Below, in pieces: positions 43,405 to 52,559 of a stretch of DNA of 64,000 nt. Under the pieces are notes generated by a model. That model had not been told where the DNA came from and did not search any database. It saw only the letters and a program-made list of their open reading frames with translations. This DNA comes from Gordonia humi. Lineage in GTDB: Bacteria; Actinomycetota; Actinomycetes; Mycobacteriales; Mycobacteriaceae. A program made the position numbers and the translations under genes. The stretch covers positions 4,216,001-4,280,000 of the forward strand of contig NZ_JACIFP010000001.1 in the NCBI RefSeq assembly GCF_014197435.1, given 5' to 3'. The first letter of the stretch is position 1, and every line of letters starts with the position of its first letter.

Positions 43405-43440
43405 TGAGCATACATAGTGTTCAGACGTGATGTCAATCAC
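43405..43440 (-). promoter_or_regulatory. promoter/operator of the aldehyde dehydrogenase gene
   Basis: Read on the minus strand it has GTGATTGACATCAC, then GTCTGAACACTATGTATG. The core CTGAACACTATGT is 43412-43424. TTGACA is a -35-like hexamer. GTGA-N6-TCAC (43427-43440) has the half-site layout of CRP-family sites. The same block, with three changes in 36 bases, precedes the Baeyer-Villiger gene. Confidence 0.72.
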
Positions 43441-43569
43441 TTGGGCGGCAACCCTTCGGCCTCTACCATTCTCCGCGACAATGTGATCCGCAGCACTTCG
43501 CGTACCTACAGTAGATAGATTTACATGAGACGTCAAGCGTCTTTTGTCAGCAGCCCCGGTTTGTCCGCT

Positions 43570-43595
43570 ACACTATGTACAGACACTATGTATGG
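43570..43595 (+). promoter_or_regulatory. direct-repeat operator ahead of the crotonase gene
   Basis: ACACTATGTACAG and ACACTATGTATGG lie head to tail with a 13-base period. They share ACACTATGTA with the operators at 43412, 47362 and (with one change) 53795. The start codon follows 15 bases later. Confidence 0.7.
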
Positions 43596-43610
43596 GTTAC
43601 GATCCCTGCC

Positions 43611-44426
43611 ATGTCTCGAGAACCCGACTCCGCCTCGACAGATGTCCTTCACGTCGAACAGCTCGACGGAGTGCGCCGCCTGACCCTGCACCGCCCGGAC
43701 GCTCTCAACACATTCGACTATCGCCTCCAGCGGGACCTGCGCGCGGCCGTCGACCATGCGGCCGACGACGAGACGGTGCGCTGCCTGATTCTCACGGGAA
43801 GCGGTCGCGCGTTCTGCGCGGGCGCGGATATCGACCTGAACGACCTCGACGCCTCCACGCGGCTGGCGCCGCGCACCGAAGAGGAACTACGACTCCGCTA
43901 CAACCCGACCGTTCGCGCACTCCGCACGATGGGCAAACCGGCCGTCGCCGCGGTGAACGGCCCGGCCGTCGGCCTCGGCTGCTCGCTGGCCGCGGCCTGC
44001 GACCAGGTGGTGGCCGCAGACTCGGCCTGGTTCTCACTCGCGTTCGCGCAGGTCGGACTCACACTCGACGCGGGGGCCTCCCTCCTGATCGGCGCCCGCA
44101 TCGGCATCGGCCGGGCCACCCGGATGGCGATGCTCGGCGAACGGATCGACGCGGGCACCGCGCACTCCTGGGGCATGGTCGACGAGGTCGTGACGCCCGA
44201 GGACGTCGGCGCTCGAGCACTCGCACTCGCCGATGCTCTCGCCCACGGGCCGACCGCGGCGTTCGCCGCCACCAAACACAGCTTGAACATCGCACTGCTC
44301 GATCGCCTGGACGCGGCTTTCGAGGCGGAGGTGGCCGGGCAGACGTCGCTGGTCGACTCCGAGGACTTCCGCGAGGGCGCCGCCGCGTTCAGCCGACGAC
44401 GATCGCCGTCGTTCGTCGGCAGATGA
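43611..44426 (+). CDS. enoyl-CoA hydratase/isomerase family protein (PaaG-like active site)
   Basis: A 271-residue crotonase. Oxyanion-hole parts are AFCAGADIDLNDLD (about 68-80) and AAVNGPAVGLGCSLAAACD. The usual second catalytic Glu region reads FAQVGLTLDAGASLLI: Asp replaces Glu, as in PaaG-type isomerases. It may therefore isomerise rather than hydrate. Start is ATG 43611, after the operator. Divergent from the aldehyde dehydrogenase gene and convergent with the regulator gene. Confidence 0.88.
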   Translation: MSREPDSASTDVLHVEQLDGVRRLTLHRPDALNTFDYRLQRDLRAAVDHAADDETVRCLILTGSGRAFCAGADIDLNDLDASTRLAPRTEEELRLRYNPTVRALRTMGKPAVAAVNGPAVGLGCSLAAACDQVVAADSAWFSLAFAQVGLTLDAGASLLIGARIGIGRATRMAMLGERIDAGTAHSWGMVDEVVTPEDVGARALALADALAHGPTAAFAATKHSLNIALLDRLDAAFEAEVAGQTSLVDSEDFREGAAAFSRRRSPSFVGR

Positions 44427-44436
44427 CGGCAGGCGG

Positions 44437-45750
44437 TCACACCGAGGTCGGTGGAACTCCCCGCCGGCCGTAGATCGCCGCGTAGAGCACCGTGCCGACC
44501 ATCGTCGTCACCGCGGCCAGGTCGTCGAGGTGCTCCTCGCGCGCGAGTGCACCGGCGACGGCGCGCTCGATCGCCCACAGCAGCGTGGCGGCGTACTGCG
44601 GCGCGGGCGGGCCGTCCGGGGCGAGCCCCCGCATGCGGTCGGTCTCGATGATCGTCTCGAGTGCCGTCTCCATCGCGTTCATCGCCGAGAGGTACTCGGT
44701 CCGGAGTTCCGGCAGCCGAGGCCACTCGTGGACGGCGTTCCGGATGATCGGTCCGGTGAACCCTTCGAGGTTGAGCCACTGTCCGACCTGTGCGAGCAGG
44801 GCGGCCGGATCGGAACGATCCACGTCGGCGAAGGCACGCAGGCCCGCGACCACGCCCGCCGCCTCCTGACGGAACAGCACCACGAACGCGTCTTCCTTGC
44901 TGCGGAAGTAGAAGTAGAACGACGCCCGCGAGGTCCCAGCCTTCTGCAGGACCTTCGCCACGCTCAAGTCGGCGAGCGTGTGATCGACCAGCAGTTCACG
45001 CATCGCGTGCAGGATCGCCCGCGGCGTGTCGGACTGCAGATCCGGTTCGTCGTCGAACGGTGCCGGCGCCATGGCGACGCCGGGCGCCGTCGGATCGACG
45101 CCCGGTGCATCGTCGACCGCCCGTCCACCGTAGATCGCGGCCTCGTTCAGTGCCCGCATCGATTCGGCGATGCCCTCGACCGTCGGAATACGCGCGTCCA
45201 GTCCCCGAGTGCTGACGTAGAACGAACGCTCCACCGCCCCCACGAGGAACGAGGCCACCATGTCCGCCGGGGCTCCGTCCGGCGCGCTGCCGGACTCTCG
45301 TTCGTACCGGATCTGCTCGGCCACGGTGTCGACGAACTGAGCGAACATCTTCTGCCACGCCGCCCCCACCGCGGGCTGGCTGTGCATGTGCTCGATCACC
45401 GCACCGATCACCGCCCCGTGCCGTGACCACATCTCCAAGGTGCTCGCCAACGACACGCCCATGCGGCGCGCACGGTCTCGTCCCGGAGTACTCGACCACG
45501 GGGCGTCGTCGCCGTACGAATCGTCGAACATCCGGGCCACGAGCGCCACCAAGACGTCGTGCTTACTGGCGAAGTAGTGGTAGAAGTTGGCTCGGGACAG
45601 TCCAGCCTCAGGCAGGATCTTCGCCACGGTCAGGTCCTGCAACGAGGTCTCGCCGAGGAGACGTTCGGTCGCGTCGAAGACGGCCTGCTCGGCAGCCGTC
45701 GTCCCGTCGAACTCGCGGGGACGACGTCGGACGAAGGACCTCTGACTCAT
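44437..45750 (-). CDS. tandem TetR-TetR transcriptional regulator
   Basis: A 437-residue protein made of two complete TetR units in one chain. Unit one has the HTH LTVAKILPEAGLSRANFYHY (about residues 40-59); unit two repeats it as LSVAKVLQKAGTSRASFYFY (about 263-282), each followed by its own helical ligand domain. A Pro/Ala/Asp-rich linker joins them near 210-235. TetR proteins normally dimerise, so this may act as an internal pseudo-dimer or a four-headed dimer. ATG 45750 has no ribosome site. An operator-like motif is just upstream; it probably controls itself and the surrounding catabolic genes. Confidence 0.88.
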   Translation of the reverse strand: MSQRSFVRRRPREFDGTTAAEQAVFDATERLLGETSLQDLTVAKILPEAGLSRANFYHYFASKHDVLVALVARMFDDSYGDDAPWSSTPGRDRARRMGVSLASTLEMWSRHGAVIGAVIEHMHSQPAVGAAWQKMFAQFVDTVAEQIRYERESGSAPDGAPADMVASFLVGAVERSFYVSTRGLDARIPTVEGIAESMRALNEAAIYGGRAVDDAPGVDPTAPGVAMAPAPFDDEPDLQSDTPRAILHAMRELLVDHTLADLSVAKVLQKAGTSRASFYFYFRSKEDAFVVLFRQEAAGVVAGLRAFADVDRSDPAALLAQVGQWLNLEGFTGPIIRNAVHEWPRLPELRTEYLSAMNAMETALETIIETDRMRGLAPDGPPAPQYAATLLWAIERAVAGALAREEHLDDLAAVTTMVGTVLYAAIYGRRGVPPTSV

Positions 45751-45767
45751 TCGCCCGATCTTACATC

Positions 45768-45784
45768 ATGTACAGACACTACGT
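45768..45784 (-). promoter_or_regulatory. operator ahead of the tandem TetR gene
   Basis: The plus strand reads ATGTACAGACACTACGT, with one change from ATGTACAGACACTATGT before the crotonase gene (43575-43591). It is 18 bases before the regulator ATG and overlaps the stop of the upstream hydrolase gene, fitting autoregulation. Confidence 0.65.
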
Positions 45785-46588
45785 CTGATTCCCGATCGCG
45801 GCGAGCAGCGCGTCGTCGAACTCGTCGGCGCACTCGAGCATCGGATAGTGCCCGCAGTCGAACTCGACGAGTCGCCAGCCCGGCCGTTCGGCGAGCCACC
45901 GGGCACCGCGCAGCGACAGCGCCGGGTCCGCGGTCCCGACCAGTGCGGTCACCGGCACCGAGAGGGTGTCGAGGATGTCGACCTGATCGGTGCACATCAA
46001 CGTCCTCATCGCCGCGCGACCGGCCCAGCTCGGCGTCTGCAGCGAGATGCGGTGCAGCCAGTCGAGTACGGCCGGATCCGGATCGCCTTTGAACGGATCA
46101 CCGACGGCGCTGCGCCGCAAGCTGATCCGATCCTTGTGCTCGGCCGCGAGGATCGCCTGCAACGGTCCCTCGGCGGGCACGCCGAACGGGAACGATTCGG
46201 TGCGCGAGGCCGAGACCCCGTTCGATGCGACCATGACGACCGACGTGACGCGGTCGGGCGCCTCGTGCGCCGCTCGGAGCGCCACCATCCCACCGAGCGA
46301 CCACCCGACGATCACCGCCGATGAGATGCCGAGTGCGTCGAGCACGCCGATCGCGTCCGCCGTCAGATCGCGGATGTCGTATCCGTCGAGCGGCGCGTCG
46401 GAGTCGCCGTGTCCGCGCTGGTCCATGGCGACGGCTCGGTACCCCGCTTCGGCGACGACCCGCAACTGGCGGTCCCACACCTGTCCCGACAGGCTCCACC
46501 CGTGCACGAAGAGCACCGGCGGCCCCTGCCCGACCTCGCGCACGTTGATGCCGATTCCGTTCGCAGTGACGATATGTCGTCGAGTCAT
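45779..46588 (-). CDS. alpha/beta hydrolase (esterase/lactonase type)
   Basis: A 269-residue protein. Oxyanion HGW in VLFVHGWSLSGQVW, MDQRGHGDSD, nucleophile elbow VIVGWSLGGMVAL (Ser near 97), acid in LVGTADPALS and catalytic His in FDCGHYPML. Close in pattern to haloperoxidase-like and 3-oxoadipate enol-lactonase-like esterases. GGGAG precedes ATG 46588. Placed with a Baeyer-Villiger enzyme, it may hydrolyse the ester product; inference. Confidence 0.89.
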   Translation of the reverse strand: MTRRHIVTANGIGINVREVGQGPPVLFVHGWSLSGQVWDRQLRVVAEAGYRAVAMDQRGHGDSDAPLDGYDIRDLTADAIGVLDALGISSAVIVGWSLGGMVALRAAHEAPDRVTSVVMVASNGVSASRTESFPFGVPAEGPLQAILAAEHKDRISLRRSAVGDPFKGDPDPAVLDWLHRISLQTPSWAGRAAMRTLMCTDQVDILDTLSVPVTALVGTADPALSLRGARWLAERPGWRLVEFDCGHYPMLECADEFDDALLAAIGNQT

Positions 46589-46604
46589 GTCTGCTCCCGT
46601 CCGC

Positions 46605-47297
46605 TCAGTCCACGAACGTCGCGACGTCGGCGACGGACAGTCGGTCGGTGCGGTAACCGTTGACCGGATGCTCGACGTCGGCGTATCCGAAGGAGACGCC
46701 GACGACGACGAGTCGATCCTCGGGCAGGCCGAAGAACTCGCGGAGCACCGGCGCCTGCGCGGCGAGGGCGGCCTGCGGGACGGTCGCGATCCCCCGGCTG
46801 TGCGCGGCGAGCAGGAAGTTGTCCAGGAACAGTCCGCAGTCCACCGCGCCGTAGGTGCCCAGGGTCCTGTCGGTCGTCAGGACCGCGACATGCGGGGCGT
46901 CGAAGAAGTCGAAGTTCCGCAGAGTCTGTCGTGCGGACGCCGCACGGTCGCCCTTCTCGATCCCGAGGCTCTCGTACAGCTGCCATCCGCTGACCCGGCG
47001 ACGGTCGCGGTACACGCCGTCGTACGACGCGGGAAAGGGCAGGTCGGAGTTCTCGACCGGGCCGTCGGCGATCGCCGCCGCGAGGGCGGTCCGCAGGTCG
47101 ACGGTCCGCTGTCCCGACGCCACATGCAGGTGCCACGGTTGCGTGTTGCACCAGGACGGTGTGCGTCGGGCCACCTCGAGGACACGCTCGATCTCCTCGC
47201 GCGGCACGGGCTCGGGCCGGAACGCCCGGCAACTCCACCGGGTGCTCAGGAGTCGCTCGAGCACTCCGGTCGCCTCGTCGTCGGGTCCACTGCGCAT
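46605..47297 (-). CDS. nitroreductase family FMN oxidoreductase
   Basis: A 230-residue protein. STRWSCRAFRPEPVPREEIE and ARRTPSWCNTQPWHLHV form the FMN phosphate site; QTLRNFDFFDAPHVAVL and YGAVDCGLFLDNFLLAAHSRGI follow; the C-terminal VVVGVSFGYADVEHPVN is typical. AGGAGA supports the ATG. Sixteen bases ahead of the hydrolase gene, so one transcript. Members reduce nitro groups, quinones or enones using NAD(P)H. Confidence 0.9.
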   Translation of the reverse strand: MRSGPDDEATGVLERLLSTRWSCRAFRPEPVPREEIERVLEVARRTPSWCNTQPWHLHVASGQRTVDLRTALAAAIADGPVENSDLPFPASYDGVYRDRRRVSGWQLYESLGIEKGDRAASARQTLRNFDFFDAPHVAVLTTDRTLGTYGAVDCGLFLDNFLLAAHSRGIATVPQAALAAQAPVLREFFGLPEDRLVVVGVSFGYADVEHPVNGYRTDRLSVADVATFVD

Positions 47298-47361
47298 TGC
47301 GATCTCCTGTCGAAAGGTCGGAAGACTCCTCGCTGAACACGAGGCTAGACACTGAGTGTAG

Positions 47362-47374
47362 ACATAGTGTTCAG
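47362..47374. promoter_or_regulatory. operator between nitroreductase and MpaB-type oxygenase genes
   Basis: ACATAGTGTTCAG, the exact reverse complement of CTGAACACTATGT found at the aldehyde dehydrogenase promoter. It lies 65 bases from the nitroreductase start and 63 from the oxygenase start. A further GACACTGAGTGT half-like block is next to it at 47349-47360. Confidence 0.68.
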
Positions 47375-47436
47375 TCAGGTCTACCCTGGCCTGTAACCCC
47401 AGTCACAGATTCCGTTCGAAGTACAGGAGACTCACC

Positions 47437-48740
47437 ATGACCGACACCGTGCCGCTCACTTTCCGGGGCGATCTGGACGTTCCCGAGGGCCTGCCCCGGG
47501 GCATCGACCTCGGACGTATCGCCAACGCCGACAAGGCGATCGGGATGTTCGGGCGCCCGCTGGTCGAGACGGTGACCGACCATGCCCTCCTCGCCGACGA
47601 CTACGCCTACCGCGCGATGCTCGATTTCAAGGACAAGAGCAACTCGATGAACTGGCGCACGTTCGACACCGCGATCGAACACGGCCTCGATGCGCTCGAC
47701 GACGTCACACCGGCAGTCGCAGCACTGTTCGAGCAGATGGAGACCGTTCCGGACTGGGTCGACTTCGACCAGCTCTACCGCGGCGCCGTCGCCTTCTGGC
47801 GCGCCGGGATGATCGTCCAGCCGATCCTCGCGTGGGGCACCATCGCCGGCGGGTTCTCCATGTACAGCGCGACGCGCCCGGTGCTGTTCAGCGGCCGACT
47901 CCGCAAGGCGGACAAGGTCGGAACCCGGCTGATCGAGAGTTTCCGCTACGTCGTCGCCGCGTACACGCCGGGCGGCATGCAGCGTTTCGGCGAGGGTTTC
48001 CGACTCACCGCGAAGGTCCGCATGATCCATGCGGCGGTGCGCCACAGTCTCAGCCGCTCCGACGCCTGGGACTGGGCCGACTGGGGCATCCCGATCAACA
48101 ACATGGACTCGATGGTGACCCAGGCCGGCCAGTTCGGCGTCAAGTTCACCGACGCCGTGCAGGCGTCCGGCTTCCGGTTCTCCGATCGCGAACTCGACGA
48201 CATCTTCGCACTGTCCCGCTACGTCGGCTACGTGATCGGGGTGCCGCCGGAGATCCTGCACACCGGGTACGACGATGCTCGACGCAAGACCGAACTGCAC
48301 ACGATGCTCGAGCTTCCGCCGGACGACCTGTGCCGCGACGTCGTCGAATCGGTCATCCGATACAGCATCGAGAACCCGCCCGGCGGCGTCGAGGTGCTGC
48401 CCGGCCCCATCGCGAAGATCATGACGAACGAACGCCGACTCAAGCTGGCCTACGGACTGCTCCACGAGTGGCTGCCCGCGGACGTCATGGCGGCACTCGG
48501 CGCCGAGAAGACGGCCTGGAGTCGCCTCCTGCCGACCGCTCGCCCGCTCATCCGCGTGGCCGACCGGATCCAACGGACGCTGCCGCACGACGACGAGAAG
48601 GCGGCGTTCACGCTCCTGCGCAACTTCAACGACGCCATCGCCGTCCCGGACGGCGACACGAAGCACGAGGTGGCCAGCCCCGACGAGGTCGGCGCCGACA
48701 TCTCGGCCAACAAGGGCGGCATGCCCGTGGTGAGCGGCCG

Positions 48741-48744
<4 letters not shown>
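47437..48744 (+). CDS. oxygenase MpaB family / Lcp-type protein (DUF2236)
   Basis: A 435-residue protein. The heme-region pattern is FRLTAKVRMIHAAVRHSL (about 190-207), then WDWADWGIPINNMDSMVTQAGQFG, near to the Lcp/MpaB core with conserved Arg, Lys and His. AGGAGACTCACC precedes the ATG. Lcp cleaves polyisoprene oxidatively; MpaB cleaves a sesquiterpene chain. It is coupled (ATGA) to the AMACR-type gene. Confidence 0.85.
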
Positions 48745-49892
<1,148 letters not shown>

Positions 49893-49959
49893 TCCGAACC
49901 GAGAGAGACGCCCCGGCGGGTTCACGGCAGTTTCTAGGGGTCCTCGCAACACCTGATGG

Positions 49960-51333
49960 TTAAGGCATCATCAGTAGATCACGCAGACGCTCGGCTGGGG
50001 TATCCCAGCCGAGCGTTTTGCGTGGACGACCATTGAGCTCTTGAGCGACGTGCTCAAGGTCTTCAGACCCGTACGGCCGCAGGTCCGTGCTCTTCGGGAA
50101 GTACTGGCGCAGAAGCCCGTTTGTGTTCTCGTTGCTGCCCCGCTGCCAGGGTGAGTGCGGATCACAGAAATAGACCGGAACCCCAGTCGCGATGCTGAAC
50201 TGCCTATGCGCTGCCATCTCGGCGCCCTGGTCCCAGGTCAGTGACCCCCGCAGATGCTCAGGCAGCGTACCGATCAACCCGATGAGCACGTCACGGACTT
50301 CCCCGGCGGTGTGCCCGCCGGGCAGATGCCCCAGGAGCACGTATCGAGTCGTTCGCTCCACCAGCGTCACGATCGCCGAAGCACTGCCTGGCCCGACGAT
50401 CAGATCACCTTCCCAATGGCCAGGCACCGCGCGGTCCTCGATCTCGGGCGGCCGCTTCGAAATCATCACCATCTCGTCGATGAACCTGGACATGCGCTGG
50501 CCGGGATGCTTGCGCGGCTTCCGGCGTGTCCTCCCGGTCCGCAGTGTCTCCGCGACCTCACGCTTGAGCCCACCGCGTGCCTGGACGTACAACGCCTGAT
50601 AGATCGTCTCCGGGCTCACTCTCATACTCTCGTCGTCGGGAAACTCCTTCCTCAGAGTGTGGCTGATCTGCTCCGGCGACCACCGCACCGACAGCTTCTC
50701 CTGCACGTACTCCCGCAACGACACGTGGGTGACGAGCTTCGAGGACTTCGGCCTGGACCTCGACGCTGCCCAGGCGCGATGGGCGAGGTAGGGCTGATAG
50801 CGGCCGTCCTCAGAACGAGCATCGAGCTCACGCTTGATCGTCGAGGCAGGTCTTCCCAGCACGCGACCGATCGCTCGCAGGCTCATGCCACTGCGATACA
50901 GGTCAGCGATCGTCTCCCGCTCCTCGAGCGAGAGATACCGGGGATGGAGCACGGCCTCCACCGCTGGCAGGGCGGGAACTTCTACCTGCATAGTCATACC
51001 GGTGTTGTAATCGATCACGGTGCCATCGGGATAGATACGGGAGTTACTCACATGCCGGACACCCTGGTCCCAGTCCCTCGCTGAGCGCACGTTGACGCCC
51101 ACTCTGGCCGCTGCTTCTGACTGTGACATGCCATCGGCGCGTAGTTGCACGTACTCAGACTTACGAGGGTGAGGGCCGTTCCCCCTGACCCCACGTCCAC
51201 GGATCCCGGCCCGTCGCGCCCACCCGTACGCGGTGTTCCGGTTGACACCGACCTCGCGAGCGGCGGCTGAGATCCCGATGTCCGAACACCTCAGCGTCTC
51301 AAGAAACATCTCTTTCAACTCATTGAACGACAC
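49960..51333 (-). CDS. IS30-family transposase
   Basis: A 457-residue transposase, apparently intact. N-terminal HTH AAAREVGVNRNTAYGWARRAG, second HTH ETIADLYRSGMSLRAIGRVLG with TIKREL, then the DDE catalytic core: Asp in HWEGDLIVG, Asp in LTWDQGAEMA, Glu in SPWQRGSNENTNGLLRQYF. The 457-residue length exceeds the usual 320-400 because of the doubled N-terminal HTH region. Start GTG 51333 lies directly inside the right-end palindrome. Confidence 0.95.
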   Translation of the reverse strand: MSFNELKEMFLETLRCSDIGISAAAREVGVNRNTAYGWARRAGIRGRGVRGNGPHPRKSEYVQLRADGMSQSEAAARVGVNVRSARDWDQGVRHVSNSRIYPDGTVIDYNTGMTMQVEVPALPAVEAVLHPRYLSLEERETIADLYRSGMSLRAIGRVLGRPASTIKRELDARSEDGRYQPYLAHRAWAASRSRPKSSKLVTHVSLREYVQEKLSVRWSPEQISHTLRKEFPDDESMRVSPETIYQALYVQARGGLKREVAETLRTGRTRRKPRKHPGQRMSRFIDEMVMISKRPPEIEDRAVPGHWEGDLIVGPGSASAIVTLVERTTRYVLLGHLPGGHTAGEVRDVLIGLIGTLPEHLRGSLTWDQGAEMAAHRQFSIATGVPVYFCDPHSPWQRGSNENTNGLLRQYFPKSTDLRPYGSEDLEHVAQELNGRPRKTLGWDTPAERLRDLLMMP

Positions 51334-51374
51334 GATCCCCGCAACTCCTTGAAGTTCAAGGTGTTGCGGGGATC
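51334..51374. repeat. 41-base near-perfect palindrome at the IS right end
   Basis: Left 20 bases GATCCCCGCAACTCCTTGAA and right 20 TTCAAGGTGTTGCGGGGATC pair with one mismatch around a central G. It contains the right terminal repeat and abuts the transposase start, so it may be the transposase site and also fold as a hairpin over the start codon. Confidence 0.85.
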
Positions 51375-51417
51375 GCTATAACCCGCCCACCGCCGGGGCG
51401 TCCTCATCACGTCGGCG

Positions 51418-52557
51418 TCACAGTCCGAGGGATCGTCCGACGATCTCGCGCATGATCTCGTTGGTGCCGCCGTAGATGCGCTGCACGCGGGCGTCTCGCC
51501 AGCGACGTGCGACGTCGAACTCCTCCATGTACCCGTACCCGCCGTGGATCTGCAGGCACGCGTCGAGTGCCTCGAATTCGAGTTCGGTAGTCCAGAACTT
51601 GGCGCCCGCCGCCTCCGCGGCGGTGAGTTCGCCGGCATTGGTCGCCTCGATGCACCGATCGACATAGGTCCGGGCGATCGCGGTCTTGGTCGACAGTTCG
51701 GCGAACCGGAACCGGTTCGCCTGGAAGCTCCCGATCGGCGTGCCGAACGCCGTCCGCTCGCTGGCGTAGTCGATCGCGGTCCGCACCGCGTGCTCGGCGC
51801 TCGCCACCGCCACGACCGCCATCGACAGCCGTTCCTGCGCGAGGTTGCCCATCATGTAGTGCAGACCGCGGCCCGGCTCGCCGAGCACATCGGAGTCGGG
51901 GACGAACACGTCGACGAACGAGAGTTCGGCCGTGTCCTGAGCCCGTCGGCCGATCTTGTCGAGCTTGCGCCCCTTGGTGAACCCCTCCTGTCCGGCCGCG
52001 ACGACGAACAGCCCGAAACCACCGCCGTCGGAGTCCGGGATCCGTGCGGCGACGATCACCAGGTCCGCCTGAATCCCGCTGGTGATGAAGGTCTTGGAGC
52101 CGGTGAGTCGCCAACCGCCGGGTTCGCGGGCGGCGGTGGTGGCGATCGCGCGCAGATCGGACCCGGTGCCCGGTTCGGACATGGCGATCGCGACGACCGT
52201 GTCGCCGGCGACGATCCCGGGCAGCCAGCGCGCCTGCTGCTCGGGCGTCGCGATGTCGAGGTAGTAGGGCGCGACGATGTCGTTGGTGAGCGAGAAACCG
52301 TCGCCGACGGTTCCGGTGCGCACCACTTCCTCGTTGATCACGGCGTTGAACCGGAAGTCGCGGACGCCCGATCCGCCGAACTCCTCGGGTGCGGAGAAGG
52401 CGACCATTCCGTGGGCGGCGGCGGCCGACCAGAACGAGCGATCGACCAGACCGGCCGACTCCCAGTCGGCGGAATGCGGAACCGCCTCCTTGAGGAGGAA
52501 CGCGCGAACGCTGTCCCGGAACGCGTCGTGGTCGGCGTCGAAGAGTGTCCGTCTCAT
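51418..52557 (-). CDS. acyl-CoA dehydrogenase, long-chain (LCAD) type
   Basis: A 379-residue FAD enzyme. AIAMSEPGTGSDLRAIATTA and LTGSKTFITSGIQADLVIVA are the FAD/CoA signatures. The late motif is IYGGTNEIMREIVG, with Gly in place of the Glu of MCAD; the catalytic Glu is instead in NLAQERLSMAV, as in LCAD/IVD. It starts two bases after the first dehydrogenase stop and is a close paralogue of it. It introduces the 2,3-double bond into an acyl-CoA. Confidence 0.92.
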   Translation of the reverse strand: MRRTLFDADHDAFRDSVRAFLLKEAVPHSADWESAGLVDRSFWSAAAAHGMVAFSAPEEFGGSGVRDFRFNAVINEEVVRTGTVGDGFSLTNDIVAPYYLDIATPEQQARWLPGIVAGDTVVAIAMSEPGTGSDLRAIATTAAREPGGWRLTGSKTFITSGIQADLVIVAARIPDSDGGGFGLFVVAAGQEGFTKGRKLDKIGRRAQDTAELSFVDVFVPDSDVLGEPGRGLHYMMGNLAQERLSMAVVAVASAEHAVRTAIDYASERTAFGTPIGSFQANRFRFAELSTKTAIARTYVDRCIEATNAGELTAAEAAGAKFWTTELEFEALDACLQIHGGYGYMEEFDVARRWRDARVQRIYGGTNEIMREIVGRSLGL

Positions 52558-52559
52558 GG

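Larger units (their letters stand above)
49938..51375 (-). mobile_element. IS30-family insertion sequence
   Basis: Left end TCCTCGCAACACCT (49941-49954) matches right end AGGTGTTGCGGGGA (51359-51372, inverted) with one change; outward they diverge. It holds one transposase gene. CTA occurs on both sides (49934-49936 and 51376-51378) and could be a short target duplication, but the exact ends cannot be fixed without an empty site. It lies inside the putative regulon. Confidence 0.85.

Noticed and set aside
43528..43545. AGACG-TCAAG-CGTCT followed by TTT, possible small terminator
   Set aside because: Only a five-base stem, and it lies upstream of the crotonase promoter where no transcript needs ending; left unassigned.
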